The position numbers were made by a program, and so were the translations under genes. A stretch of DNA of 64,000 nucleotides, taken from assembly GCF_040115645.1 (NCBI RefSeq), contig NC_089562.1, forward strand, positions 558,001-622,000. Reading direction: 5' to 3'. Under the pieces are notes generated by a model that was not told the DNA's origin, made no database searches, and saw only the letters and a list, made by a program, of their open reading frames with translations. Source of the DNA: Euwallacea fornicatus (lineage: Eukaryota; Arthropoda; Insecta; Coleoptera; Curculionidae). Positions 44,856 through 56,300 of this stretch are shown here, piece by piece; position 1 is the stretch's first letter, and each line of letters starts with the position of its first letter.

Positions 44856-46746
44856 TTATTGCCATAAACCTGCGTAGTTGCCGGTGAGGGTAGCAGGTAG
44901 GGGTCCTCCTGCTGTAAAGAGCCGAGTTCCTGTAGAATCGTAGCAATGAGTGTAGATTGCAGGTACATATTTTATGTTTTGGATATTGTCCATAAACTCT
45001 TCGTCTGGGAACTGCAAAGAGTTAATTCCCAAAATAATAATACTAATAAGAATTAATAAAAATGTATTATTTACCACATATCCTTTGCTACCCTTTAAAA
45101 TGACCGTTCTTGAAGAATTTATGCTGCTGTCCAAGTATTTCCCCGCTTTCAAATCGTAGAACATAAGCATACCTAATCCGGTGCCCACAGTTAAAATATC
45201 TCCTTGAAACGTTGCAGATCTAATACCGCAGCCCGAATACCGTGAAGAGACCTTTTTGATAGCCTAATCAAATCGATTGTAAATATAAAATATAAATTCT
45301 TATTTAATGCATTTGTCACCTGTAAGGTACGACAGTCCAGTAAAAGAGTATAGGACCGACATCCGATGGCGTAAACACTCCCCATTTCCTGCACGGCCAT
45401 ACACACATTTTCTTGCGAACTGGGTAATTTCCGAGATAATTTCTGCCGAAACGTCTCGGCATCCCAAATGTGAATATACCCATTTAGGCTGAGTGCCGCA
45501 ATTTCTCTGTAGGATTTATTAAAAGACAAAGCTCGAATCTGCAATTGGAAAAAATATAGCTGAGTTTAAGCTGCAGGATTACTATACCTTCTGCGCATTT
45601 CTGCAATCTTTCAGTGATTCAGGAGAAATTGACTTGTGCATAGGAACCTCATCTTTGGCTTCTAGAATGTCTTCAGTGATTCGCCATAGGGCCAGTTTGG
45701 TGTCACGAGAACCAGAAACAAGAAACTCATCGTCCAGCCAACACATGTCAAACACCTAACAAAAATAAGTAACTAATAAGAATTTTGACAAAATTTGGTA
45801 ACATGAAAGTGATATTTTCATTTTTTCACATTCAAATAATTCCATTATAACGGTCAGCGGTAGGATTTACAATATGTAATAAATTTTAAAAGCCAAACAA
45901 ACATTGTTAAAGTTTGGTAAAAAAAGCTAGTTTAGCAACTATTTTATATCATTTACATATTAAATGAATGATGCCAAACAGAAATTACATACCCAATCTT
46001 TATGAGCATTTTCTCCCACACATACTGGATCTAAAGTAGGCATTCGATACACGGCAATATCACTTGTGTTCCTTGCCCCAGTGGCCAATAATGTCTTGGA
46101 AGGATTAAGTTGCACAGAATGAATTCCACAAGGCTGCTCATTAAAATTAGTAGCCTCCCTGCCACTAACCAATGAAGGAATTTGGTCTAGTTTGTGAGTC
46201 TGAACATCATAGACCATTAACTGAAATAAACTTTGTTTGAAAAGAAAGCTTAGAAACAAAAATCTAAACTAACCTTATTACATTTAGTACCAAAAACAAC
46301 TTGCCGATCACTCAGCCATTGGGAACAAAAAACTTTGTTTATATGACCTAAGTTAATGGGGGTTTCCTTAAACATTTCATGAGAGAGAATGTGTCGGTTG
46401 CCATATTCTTTCACCACTGAACTTTGTCTCGCAGTCTGCATTTCTCTGTGTTTGATATAATCCACAAAATTATAGGAAGTATACATGGCTTGATTGAGAA
46501 CAAACTCCGGTTCCTCATCTGATTCACTATAATAAGAAAAAGGCAAACTTATAAGCCTCAAATGTGGAGTTTATCATCTTACCTATCCCCATCTTCATAT
46601 GTAATAAAATCTTCAGGTTTCTCTGGCTTACGGTTTTGCTCTAGTAATTTAAGGGCTTTGGCCTTGTTGCGCCTCTCCTGGATTCTACTAGGATGAGAGC
46701 AGGGCGGCCTAGTGCCGTAGATCGGGCCAATTTTTGTTTGCGACAT
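44856..46746 (-). CDS. DCAF12: DDB1- and CUL4-associated factor 12 (WD-repeat protein)
   Basis: DCAF12 is a substrate receptor of the CUL4-DDB1 E3 ubiquitin ligase, known to recognise C-terminal di-Glu degrons. The model has seven exons, 5' to 3' on the minus strand: 46583-46746, 46274-46526, 45993-46220, 45588-45755, 45320-45538, 45075-45263, 44856-45011; 458 residues, all junctions GT-AG and in frame. Matches to human DCAF12: GHINKVFCSQWLSDRQVVFG, TKCNK, LNPSKTLLATGA, PTLDPVCVGENAHKDWVFDM, VSGSRDTKLALW, ENVCMAVQEMGSVYAIG, GCGIRS, LTVGTGLGMLMFYD, IYTHCYDSTGTRLF, AGGPLP and NYAGLW at the end. The N-terminus (MSQTKIGPIYGTRPPCSHPS, then basic residues) is short and less conserved. The upstream neighbour coronin is divergent, 1.3 kb away. 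Confidence 0.95.
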
Positions 46747-48064
46747 TCTCCAGCAGCCCTAACAAACTTATTCGTCGTTTTCACTGAAAATTTGGAATGG
46801 GAATGTGTTGAGGATAAGGCTTAGGACTCGCCTGCCTTAATTGGAGGTGAAACTATTCCGTTATTTGTCCCTCAATAATATGTTAATAATGAAAATAATA
46901 AAATAAATATTTTGATAAAGGATTCTTTCCTTCAACGAAGAGGGATAACGTTGACAGTGAGTGACATTGATTGACCACATACTGGAGACAACTATCCACA
47001 TGTATGATCAGTATATGATTTAAGAAGTGCGATAATGTGGCGTCTAGTGTGACCTGAGCCCAATATTCCCCAAAATAATAAATATATTTTATATGTTTGA
47101 AACTAATTATTTAGTTTTTTGTTTTTTTTTTTTGAGAATGACGTCACACGTGTCATTAGGGATTTTTGAAGTGCTGCAGTTGCACAGTATTCTCAGTTCA
47201 AACTTACTAAGAATAATATTGACCCTTTATTAAGGGATCGGATAAAAACTCATATTAACATTTCGAAGACAAATGTAAATATGGTGATTTTCGCTATCAT
47301 TATAATGGATACTCGCTGAACATAATTTCGGCCAGTGGGGAGTTTTTCGATAAAATGGTCGATCCCCAAACATTTCCCCCAGATTTGTGACTCGTTCTCA
47401 TAATTTGGCAACATGTTTCTGTCACAAGTTTACGCGTCAGTGAAGTTGTGATTACTCATATTATTTACTTTGGGGCTCGGAGGGCTTAACTGGACGTGCC
47501 ACACCAAATATCTATCTTAAATCACATAAACTTGATCTTAATAAAAGTGAAAATATAGGTATTATGATATCAGACTCTGAGAAGGACTGTTGCTCACCTC
47601 TGAAACAGCTTGGAAGCATCGATAATCGGTCCTGTACCAAGCCTGCAAGACGGGTGAGTCTGTAATTTGTATTATAGCGGTAAGAAGGAGGTTTAGGCCT
47701 TAATAAAAAATGTGTTTGTTCATGACTTTCAATGTGGCATGTTAAAAGTGGAGTAATTAGAATAAGCAATGTATTTGTAGTCTTCCAAGGACTGGTGGTA
47801 TTACTGACTTGGAAAGTTGTTAGTTAATAGTATTTGAAGGGTGATGAAGAAGTTTACTTAGTTATATTACTAATTGAAAGTGCTTCCAGAGTTTATTATG
47901 TAGATAGGCAGAAACAGCACTATTTCATTATTTTTGTTTCTTTAATAATTAGTTTATGTTCTTTTAAGTTCATTTCATTTCCATGTTTTTCTATATTTTT
48001 TTCCAGCGCACGTGAATGTGTCTTTTCATTCTACTGTGCATGAAGTGCTTTTGACCATTTTCAG
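46747..48064. promoter_or_regulatory. Divergent promoter region between DCAF12 and coronin
   Basis: About 1.3 kb separates the DCAF12 start codon from the first coronin coding exon. It must contain both promoters and a coronin 5' UTR exon, because the first coding exon is preceded by a splice acceptor (TTTTCAG at 48058-48064). No core promoter motif could be assigned with confidence. A GT-rich donor-like GGTGAG occurs near 47,652. Confidence 0.4.
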
Positions 48065-48069
48065 AAAAG

Positions 48070-51000
48070 ATGACAAATAATCAGCAGGTAAGTAATCTTA
48101 TTGAACTTCCCAATTAACAAGTAATATGAACATTAATTTCTTATAACACATGCATATATATAAAGTGGCCTGTAAAGCATATGAGACAATTGCAAAATAA
48201 TGTGCAGCAAAATGTTTTGTAAGGCACAAGAGCATTCAAGGCTATTCTACACAAATATTACACATTTTTTTCTATTACATGTACAGCAATATTACAACTA
48301 GTTGATGCTTTTAGGCTTCCAGAAGTGTTATGGTTTTATTAAAGTGGGTAGACCTGTGGGAATTGCAATTTCTAATATTGTTTCCTTAGTAAGCATATGT
48401 CTATTATAAAGACTGTTTTATGCCCATTGCAGTGAACATAAAACATAGATTATAATGCATGCATAATAAAACAAAATATGTATACACCCACTCAGTTCAA
48501 ATGTTTGTTGAATTTCATTAAGGTTTGTGTCACTCAGTAAAGTAGAATAGTTTTAATTTCCAACACAAGTGATTTGTTTTTATGTTTACAATTTGTAACA
48601 GAATTGGCGGCATTTAATGATTTAATGATAACTGGATCAATGAAGAAGGTATGTCAATAATTAGGATTTTTACTAGCTCTTAAATTAAAAAAATGTTTTG
48701 CTAGTGTATTTGCCAAGGTCCTTTGCAATAAGTACCATTAGTCTTATTTCCATTGATTACGTATTTTTAATCCATATGCATTAGCAAATTCTTACTCAGA
48801 TTATAGTTTTAGTTTCTGATTGGTATTATAAGTGTGTATATATACAAATCTGAATGAGAAATTGCATCCTGACTACAAGACGTTTCGTCTGGGAAAAAAA
48901 CGATATGCTATGACCATCAAATTGCGCGATAATATTCCAAATATGTCAACAATTAATTATTGTGTGTTGACTGCCAATTAGATTCTGACCACTTATTATC
49001 AACTTCAGTGTCATACTGGATGATCTCATGTTTATTAAACTTTACAGGCTGTGTTTTTTCACACATAACGAATTTGATTAATGCTATTTATGCTTCAGAG
49101 AATGTTTTTCCCAGCAAGAAATTTTCAGATTCTTCTAAACTCAAGTCTCAAGCAAGCAAAAGCAAGTTTGATTAAATCCCAATCAACATCCTACATACTT
49201 AAAAATTGTTATTGATAAGATATTCATTACAAACGGTGCACAAAATTATTACTTAGATTAATTGATAAAACTATTGTCAACAGTGCATAGTATCTATTGA
49301 AAACTACATATTTGTGAATTGGGCACACTGTATATAGCTTCTTAAAGTCTACAAATTTCCTACTTATTTATCTCATACTCGTTCTTGCCAGATTTTCTTC
49401 AAGGGAGTGAGAAGTTCGAAGTTCCGGCATGTCTTCTGTGAGCCAGCCAAACGGGACAAATGCTATGAAGATATCCAGATCACCAAAAACGCCCACGATT
49501 CTCAATTCTGCGCAGTCAACCCCAAATTCTTGGCTGTGGTCACTGAGGTGGCTGGAGGCGGAGCCTTTGTTGTTATCCCTTTAAATAGTGTAAGAAACCC
49601 AAACTTTTCCCTGTATCCCTAGATGTATAATACACAAATTTCAGACTGGAAGATTGGGCTTTAATGGGTATAAGATCACTGGACATTCTGGTCCAGTCTT
49701 GGACATCAAGTGGAACCCCTTTAATGATAACGTAATTGCGTCGTGCTCGGCTGATTGCACTGTAGGTCTATTTTTTTAAAGGTTTCGGTGGTAGATTAAA
49801 GATTTTGGTTGATTTTTTATTCTCTTTAGATCAAGTTATGGCATATTCCGGATGACGGGTTGGCGCTCAATTTGAACGATTGGTTAGTCGAGTTACAGGG
49901 CCATAAACGCAGAGTTGCATACATCGAATGGCACCCCACAGCTGAGAATATACTTTTCAGTGCTGGGTTTGACCACTGGGTAAGAGACTGTCAATAGTTA
50001 GGATCAACCCTGTAGTCACAAATGATTGCCAGTAAGTTTGGGGAACAAATACATACATGTCTGAGAAAAGGTGGTTACCATGTCAGAAAAAGAGGTGTCA
50101 CTCTGTTTTATCAAAACTGTCTTTCTTAATTTAGACATTCTCGACGCACCAATTTGACTCATTCTTGTTTTCTCGATCTTCATATTATTTGATCTACTAC
50201 GCTATTAATTTTTCTACGTCTTCCAGATTATCGTATGGAACATCGAAAAGCGGGAAGCCGTTAATGTGATTGATTGCCATCCGGACGTCATCCATTCCAT
50301 GTCCCTAAACCGAGACGGAAGTCTTTTGGCTACCACATGTAAGGACAAGCGGCTGCGCATTATCGAACCTAGAAGCGGCATTATTAAATCTGTAAGATTT
50401 CGTTTTTTCCTTTCTTAAAAGCAATTAATTTTCAAAGGCAACTAATACATTAGGAGGGCATCTGCCATGAGGGCCCTAAATCTAGTAAAGTTGTCTATTT
50501 GGGGGCCACTGGTCGATTGTTGACTACCGGGTTTTCGCGATATTCAGACAGAAGGTTATTTTGAAAGAAAACATTAAAAATTATTTAACATTAAAATTTG
50601 TATTTTATTATTAGATACGCCGTATGGGACGAAAACGATTTGTCTCAGCCTCTTTTCGCAGATACAATCGACAGCTCCTCGGGAATAGTATTCCCCTTTT
50701 TCGACCGAGACACCAACGTGGTTTTCTTGGCTGGAAAGGGTGATGGAAATATCCGCTTCTATGAGATATCAGAGGAATCCCCCTATATACATTACCTCAA
50801 TCAAGTCACCTCTGGCAGTCCTCAGGTTAAATTCTCGATACAGAAATCAATAATCTTCGCTTTTGTATACCTAGAGGGGATTGGGAGTGATGCCCAAACG
50901 AGGCTTGCGCTCTACCCACTGTGAAATCTACCGCTTTTACAAGTTGCACGCAACCAAAGGATTGTGCGAACCTATTAGCATGGTAGTGCCTAGGAAAATC

Positions 51001-51707
51001 GACCAGTTTCACGAAGATTTGTATCCGGACACTGCGGCATCAACCCCCTCTTTGAGCGCAGAGGATTGGATTAAAGGATCGAATGCCCCTCCTGTTTTAA
51101 TGTCACTAAAAACTGGTAAAATCTATTCTTTTTTTTCTTTCTCCAGTTCCTAATTTAAATATGTAGGTCAAAACGTATCTTTAGACATTCAGGCCATCAA
51201 ATTGCGCGCTTCATTTCCCCCAAAGTCAGGGGATCCGGCAGTAGCGCCCGATAATAACAAACGAAAGTTTCAGTTTTTGGCCACGGAAACCACTCCAGGT
51301 AAGGTCGTCTCATTTTAAAATTTACCCCTCGCTAGAGTAAATTTCTACAGCGGACTACAGACCCAAAGGCTTTCAAGACGAGAAGAGTAAGAAGACCTCG
51401 ACGAATGAAACTACGAAGTTCCAACAAATGCAACAAAGGTGGTCGACTAACATTGAGTATCCACGAAGGGACGTTCCTTATTTAAAGGAAGTAAACGGGG
51501 TGGCGGAACGCAGTCTTGCTGGCAATGACGTAAATTTATTGTTTTAACAGAATAGTAGAAATCCTATATTGGGAGTTTCAGTTTCGAGTTGCCTACGAGA
51601 CCCAGTTAGAAGAAGTGAAGAAGCTGCGGAAGAAACTTGCAAAGAGCGAACAACGTGTCAAGGAACTTGAAGATCAGATCAGGGTAATGGCTAGTAGATT
51701 AAGTTAA
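48070..51707 (+). CDS. Coronin, type 2 (CORO2-like), actin-binding WD40 protein
   Basis: Coronins bind F-actin and Arp2/3. Eleven coding exons: 48070-48087, 49392-49589, 49645-49761, 49830-49979, 50227-50391, 50454-50554, 50615-50825, 50875-51115, 51167-51298, 51351-51529, 51582-51707; 545 residues. It opens MTNNQQ then IFFKGVRSSKFRHVFCEPAK, and shows the coronin signature (ITKNAHDSQFCAVNPKFLAV), WD repeats (VLDIKWNPFNDNVIASCSAD; HKRRVAYIEWHPTAENILFS), LLATTCKDKRLRIIEPRSG, AGKGDGNIRFYEI, RGLGVMPKRGL, RFYKLHATKGLCEPISMVVP and DLYPDTA..AEDWIKG..PVLMSLKTG. A short linker leads to a C-terminal coiled coil (QLEEVKKLRKKLAKSEQRVK). Wording is closer to vertebrate CORO2A/2B than to CORO1. An alternative first coding exon (48625-48648, MITGSMKK) joins the same acceptor in frame. 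Confidence 0.94.
48602..48648 (+). other. Alternative first coding exon of the coronin gene
   Basis: A splice acceptor (TGTAACAG, ending 48601) and donor (AAG|GTATGT) bound this 47-bp exon. ATG at 48625 gives MITGSMKK in phase 0, fitting the exon at 49392 exactly as the MTNNQQ exon does. If joined after the first coding exon instead, an in-frame TAA would end translation, so it should be used as an alternative start, not as an internal exon. Confidence 0.55.
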
Positions 51708-53327
51708 AATTCTTGTCAAATAAGAGGTGATTTGGCAGCAGAGCCGCTTCATTTAATAATGGTGATAACATCTTTACCACTAAGTGCTAAATGAACGTAT
51801 CAAGCTTCCAAGCCAATTTGAGCTTTAAGAAACGCTTAAGAGCGCATTATATGGATTATTTACTTTTTTTACCATTTTTATATACCCATTTTTAAGGCAA
51901 ATTTTTCAGCATTCCTCCTTTCTTTTTGACACGCTTTACGACTGTCGAAAGTTAGATATTAATTAATATAACTATGTATTATATTATATATAATAAGTGT
52001 AATAATAGGCATGTTTGTCAGTTAGTTGTAGTGTAGGTACAAGATCTATTTTGATGACAAACAGGGATGTAATTAATTAGAAACATGAACGATGAACTTT
52101 AAAGGAAGATTATCTTTTCTTCTTTCCCAGAACCGAAACATTAATTAATAAGCTTTTTCTAATTACATCATTTGTAATATTGTAACTTCCTTACAAAGAT
52201 TGTTAAGCTTGAAATTTTCAAAGAATAGGGAAAACACACTATTAATGCCTACAAAAAGGTTGTAGACATTTATTTATGTTTCTATTGAGCACACTTTGCG
52301 CTTTAAATGTCATGGGAAAATGTTTTAGTGGGGTTAATGTAATATAGAGTAAAAAAAAAAACAAAATTCATCACTTATACAATACAGGGTGGTTCGCGAT
52401 GATGATATATTAGATGTATTTGGAAAATAGTTTCGTATTTTTATTACGAATTTAGTATTTGACCAAGCACGATTTTAATCCGTTTTCAAATAATTTTCTT
52501 CTTTGGGGTGTTACAGATTCTCATGGAGAGGTATCTTACCTTTCGATTTATAAATGGGACACCCTTTATCTAATATAAAATTCGGATTCTTCGAATATCG
52601 TATTAATTATATATTACGTCTTTTCCCAAATATTTAATAATGTTCTTTTTTTTGTAAACACAACACGAGTCTAACTGATAATTACAATTTTAAGTCTTCA
52701 AGATTTGATAAGGTACACGACATAATAGGGGTATGTACAAAAAAATGCGTATTTTAAGCAATAAAAGCTTATACATAAATTCAGTTATTTGTAAAAGTAT
52801 TCGAAAATCTTCCATTCCGAATAATAATCAGCACGTAACAATGAACAGATAATTCCATTAAAAAAATATCTTTAGGTAATTTTCTTATTTGTCAGAAATA
52901 AAATTAATTATGGATCGCCCTGTAGATTTTCATGATTATCTGCTAATGTGGTATTCTCGCACCAGGTTCTAACTACTAACTGCGTTTATGTTGCTAGATC
53001 TTTCGGATCTTGAAATTTCAATTAGTATATAGAGGCGTATTTTGCTCGCAGAAAAAAGAAATATTATTGACTATTTGAGAAAGGATGTAAGAAAGGTATA
53101 GGAATACACTAAGTGGAATTACTGAGTACATTCTTATACCTATTTAAATGAGGACAATGATACTAGCCATAAGCCATCCTACATCACGTCGAACATCACC
53201 ATTACGCGGAATTACCCTGTATAAGTATTAACTTTCTTTAGCAGCGATTTTAACATCCACAAACAAACATCCCAATAAAGCCATCACACAATACAAGTCC
53301 CACATTAACATAAAGTAAACCCCCCTA
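51708..53327. other. Spacer between convergent coronin and rictor
   Basis: About 1.6 kb containing the coronin 3' UTR and the rictor 3' UTR. It carries several ACAGGG-type motifs (52386, inverted at about 52920 and 53220) that look like ends of small transposons. No gene is recognised. Confidence 0.5.
52386..53221. mobile_element. Candidate miniature transposon remnant
   Basis: ACAGGGTGGTTCGCGATGATG at the left and, inverted at the right, ACAGGGTAATTCCGCGTAATG are weakly alike, with TA-like flanks. A third inverted ACAGGGCGATCC at about 52,923 offers an alternative right end. No coding sequence lies between. Only a family search can decide. Confidence 0.3.
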
Positions 53328-56300
53328 TCAATTGGTATTGTTTCTAGTTCTTATCGGAAACTTGTTTTCCACACTTATTAGCTTCAAAGAATCCAGAGTT
53401 TTAAACTCCGTAGGACTGGTTATTTCGTGCACACTCTGCCGCTTCGTTTTCTCGTTTTCCACACTCAAAGAGAGCAATTTTCGCGGTGCCTCAAAACACT
53501 TATCAAAGGCAACATCCAGAAATAAATCGTGTAAAACCCGCCTGTTAGTAAGCGAGTAACTTGACTCTGAGAACATTTTGCATACCTCCGAATACACGCA
53601 AACGTCCCTGAATAGCTTAGAGTCTTTTTGTTTGAGTCGCAAAAGGTGGTTGGTGAAGGCTTTGCTCAAGACGGGATTGGCAAGTCGTTCGCAAACTTTC
53701 AAAATTTCAGTTTTACCCGGATCAGCGCCGAAATCTCGCACTAGAGCCGCGGGTTTTTGACTGCAGTGAAGGCAGTACTCTTTGCTGTGTTGCCATACTT
53801 TCTTCTCAGCCTCGTTTGAGCCTGATGAGGCGGCCAGAGAACCAGTTGTTGAGGCAGTAGAGTCTGTAGTGTACATCTGAAAAATCTAATTATGCGAAAC
53901 CATTCAGTGTATATACCGCAAGGTCTAGCCTACCTCCGTTTTTGCTGGAAATAAACCTGTCAAAACTCTAGGTAAACACACTCCTCGATACACTGCATCT
54001 TTGGGTTTATGGGTTTTTGCCAACTCGTACATTGGTTCGAATTTCTGTTGCACTAAGCTAGAGTAATGAATAGTGGCGCTGGGTTCTGTATTAATCAACG
54101 ATTCTGACGTTATGGAGCGACGTCTATTGGGGAATAAGCCATGAAATGCATTGCAAAGATGTCAAACAAAGGAAACTTACGTTTGAGGAGGCGGCCGGAA
54201 CAGATAGTCATCCCTCTCGGTCCTCTGAAAGTTGAGCGAGTCTCTCCTTCTTATGTATCTGATCGTCTGGTACCCGAGCATGTTTTGAAGACTCAACTCG
54301 TTAGTGTTTCCTCCAGAAAGGGAAGAAGACACATCCGAACCGGCACTATTTGAAGAAATCCTGTGAGAAAATCGTTCCACTGGCCGAGGTAGTTTCAGAA
54401 TGCTCAAACTGGTGGAACTAGGAATAGGGCTCAGGGTTTGCAAGTAGGCGGTCCTAAAATCGAAATACTGCGATTTAAAAACAATCATGATTTTTTATTT
54501 TTTCAAAAACATCTTTTCATAAATATGGTTTTAAAATATAAACGATGATTTCAACTCACCCTCCTGCCGGTCGATTTGGCAAGGAATCGCAAGAACTAAC
54601 GCCGGAAGTGGTACTCTCAGTGACAGAACTGTTTCTCTGTCGCACCATCACTCCCTCATAAGCCGCATACTTTTGCTCTAGATCGAACCCATTGCTTGTG
54701 TCGAAAGTTTTCGATTCAGATAACGACCTTTTATGGAAAACTTCAGGAGGGGTACCACTTGCTGGCAAAGTTAGCTGTTTGAGTTTCCTGAGATCTAAAA
54801 GGAGAAGAAATGACCAAAACAGCTTCACAGAGCAAAAGACATCTACCAGGACTTAGAGCGGGAGAGGCGGGGTAGTCCACCAATCGGTCATCATCCTCAC
54901 TTAAAGTAATTTCATCATCGTCACTGGTCAAATCCAAGTTGGCTGAGGTCTGCTTTTCTCGATCCCACAAAGAGGATGTGAAATAGGAAATAAAAAGACT
55001 GTCCATGGGTTCTTGTTGCAAAACCGGCCATCGTTCATGACTGGAAACATACATTATTCCTCTTTAAATAATCAAAAACGATAAACTTACCGGTTATGTC
55101 TTGTGGCGAACCAGCCATTTAAATTCAGCTCATCTGCTCCAAAAGAGGTAGAAGCCACCAATCCCAATGCATAAAACGCGGTACAACGCACCCCATACAC
55201 TGGACACTTGGTGGCCAGACCGATCATGCTGCCGATAAACTCCAAGGCGCTCAGATACTCAAATCCCATTTTCGAGGTGCTGAAATGACCTACTACCCAA
55301 ATGGCCGCCTTTAGTTTCAGAATTTGCTCGTCTGTGTTGTATTCGCTCTTGTGAATCACCTGAACGAGAAGAATTAACATGTCTCGAAACTGATTTTTTT
55401 TTTAATATACCTCGACAAGGGTCGTAATGGACCCATTTGCGGTCAACATTCGAAAACCATCAGCGTGCTGATTTAATTGCCCGTAGAGGTGTGGAGGCAA
55501 GAATATATCCTTTCTACGTAGAAATAATTGTAAAATTCATATTTAATGGAGCTATTAAGTAACCTGTAATTTCCTCTAGTGGCCGCGTTGGAAACAACCC
55601 TTTCGTATTTACCATCTTCATCTCTTTGGTGCAAAGTCAGAGAATCGGAGATTTCACTCTCCACCAGTTTAACGTAACGGAAGTTCATGTTTGAGTCCCA
55701 CTTGGAAATAATGCTCAAGATCTGTACGGAAAAAACATAAAAAACAATTTTAAAAAGTTCCGAAAAGTAGTACTTTGTCCCCTCCGCTGCGTTTAAATCC
55801 CTTTTCAGTGGACAATAGCCTTATATAAAGCAATTCCCCTTTTTCACCCAGCTTCCCCACGTTTAGAGATAAATCAGTGAGAGTCTCTAAACAATCTGGC
55901 AACTCGCAGGCCTCTTGTAACACTGACAGGGCTGTAAGGCTTACTTTTCTGCAGACAAAAAACACGAAAATTGCATATTATAAATATACAACATCCGGAG
56001 GAACAATTATCTTTTTAAAATATTTTCAATACGTTTCTAACCCTGATTTATCTTCAAGTTGCCTGCAAAGCAGACGCACCGCCCATCCGCCAAAAGTAGG
56101 ATATCCGACTCGGAGCAGCACCAACAGGAACTGTGTGGCATAAAGCCGGGAACCCTCAGCTTCACAGGTGAGAACGGCGTCTAAAATTTCCCTGGCCGGC
56201 CCTGGCACGCTGTAATCCAAGGTGGAAATGATGAGTTTCACGTAGCAGTCGTGTCGAGTAGATGTTGCCAGTTCTTGAAGCCTAAAAACTTGCTATTCGT

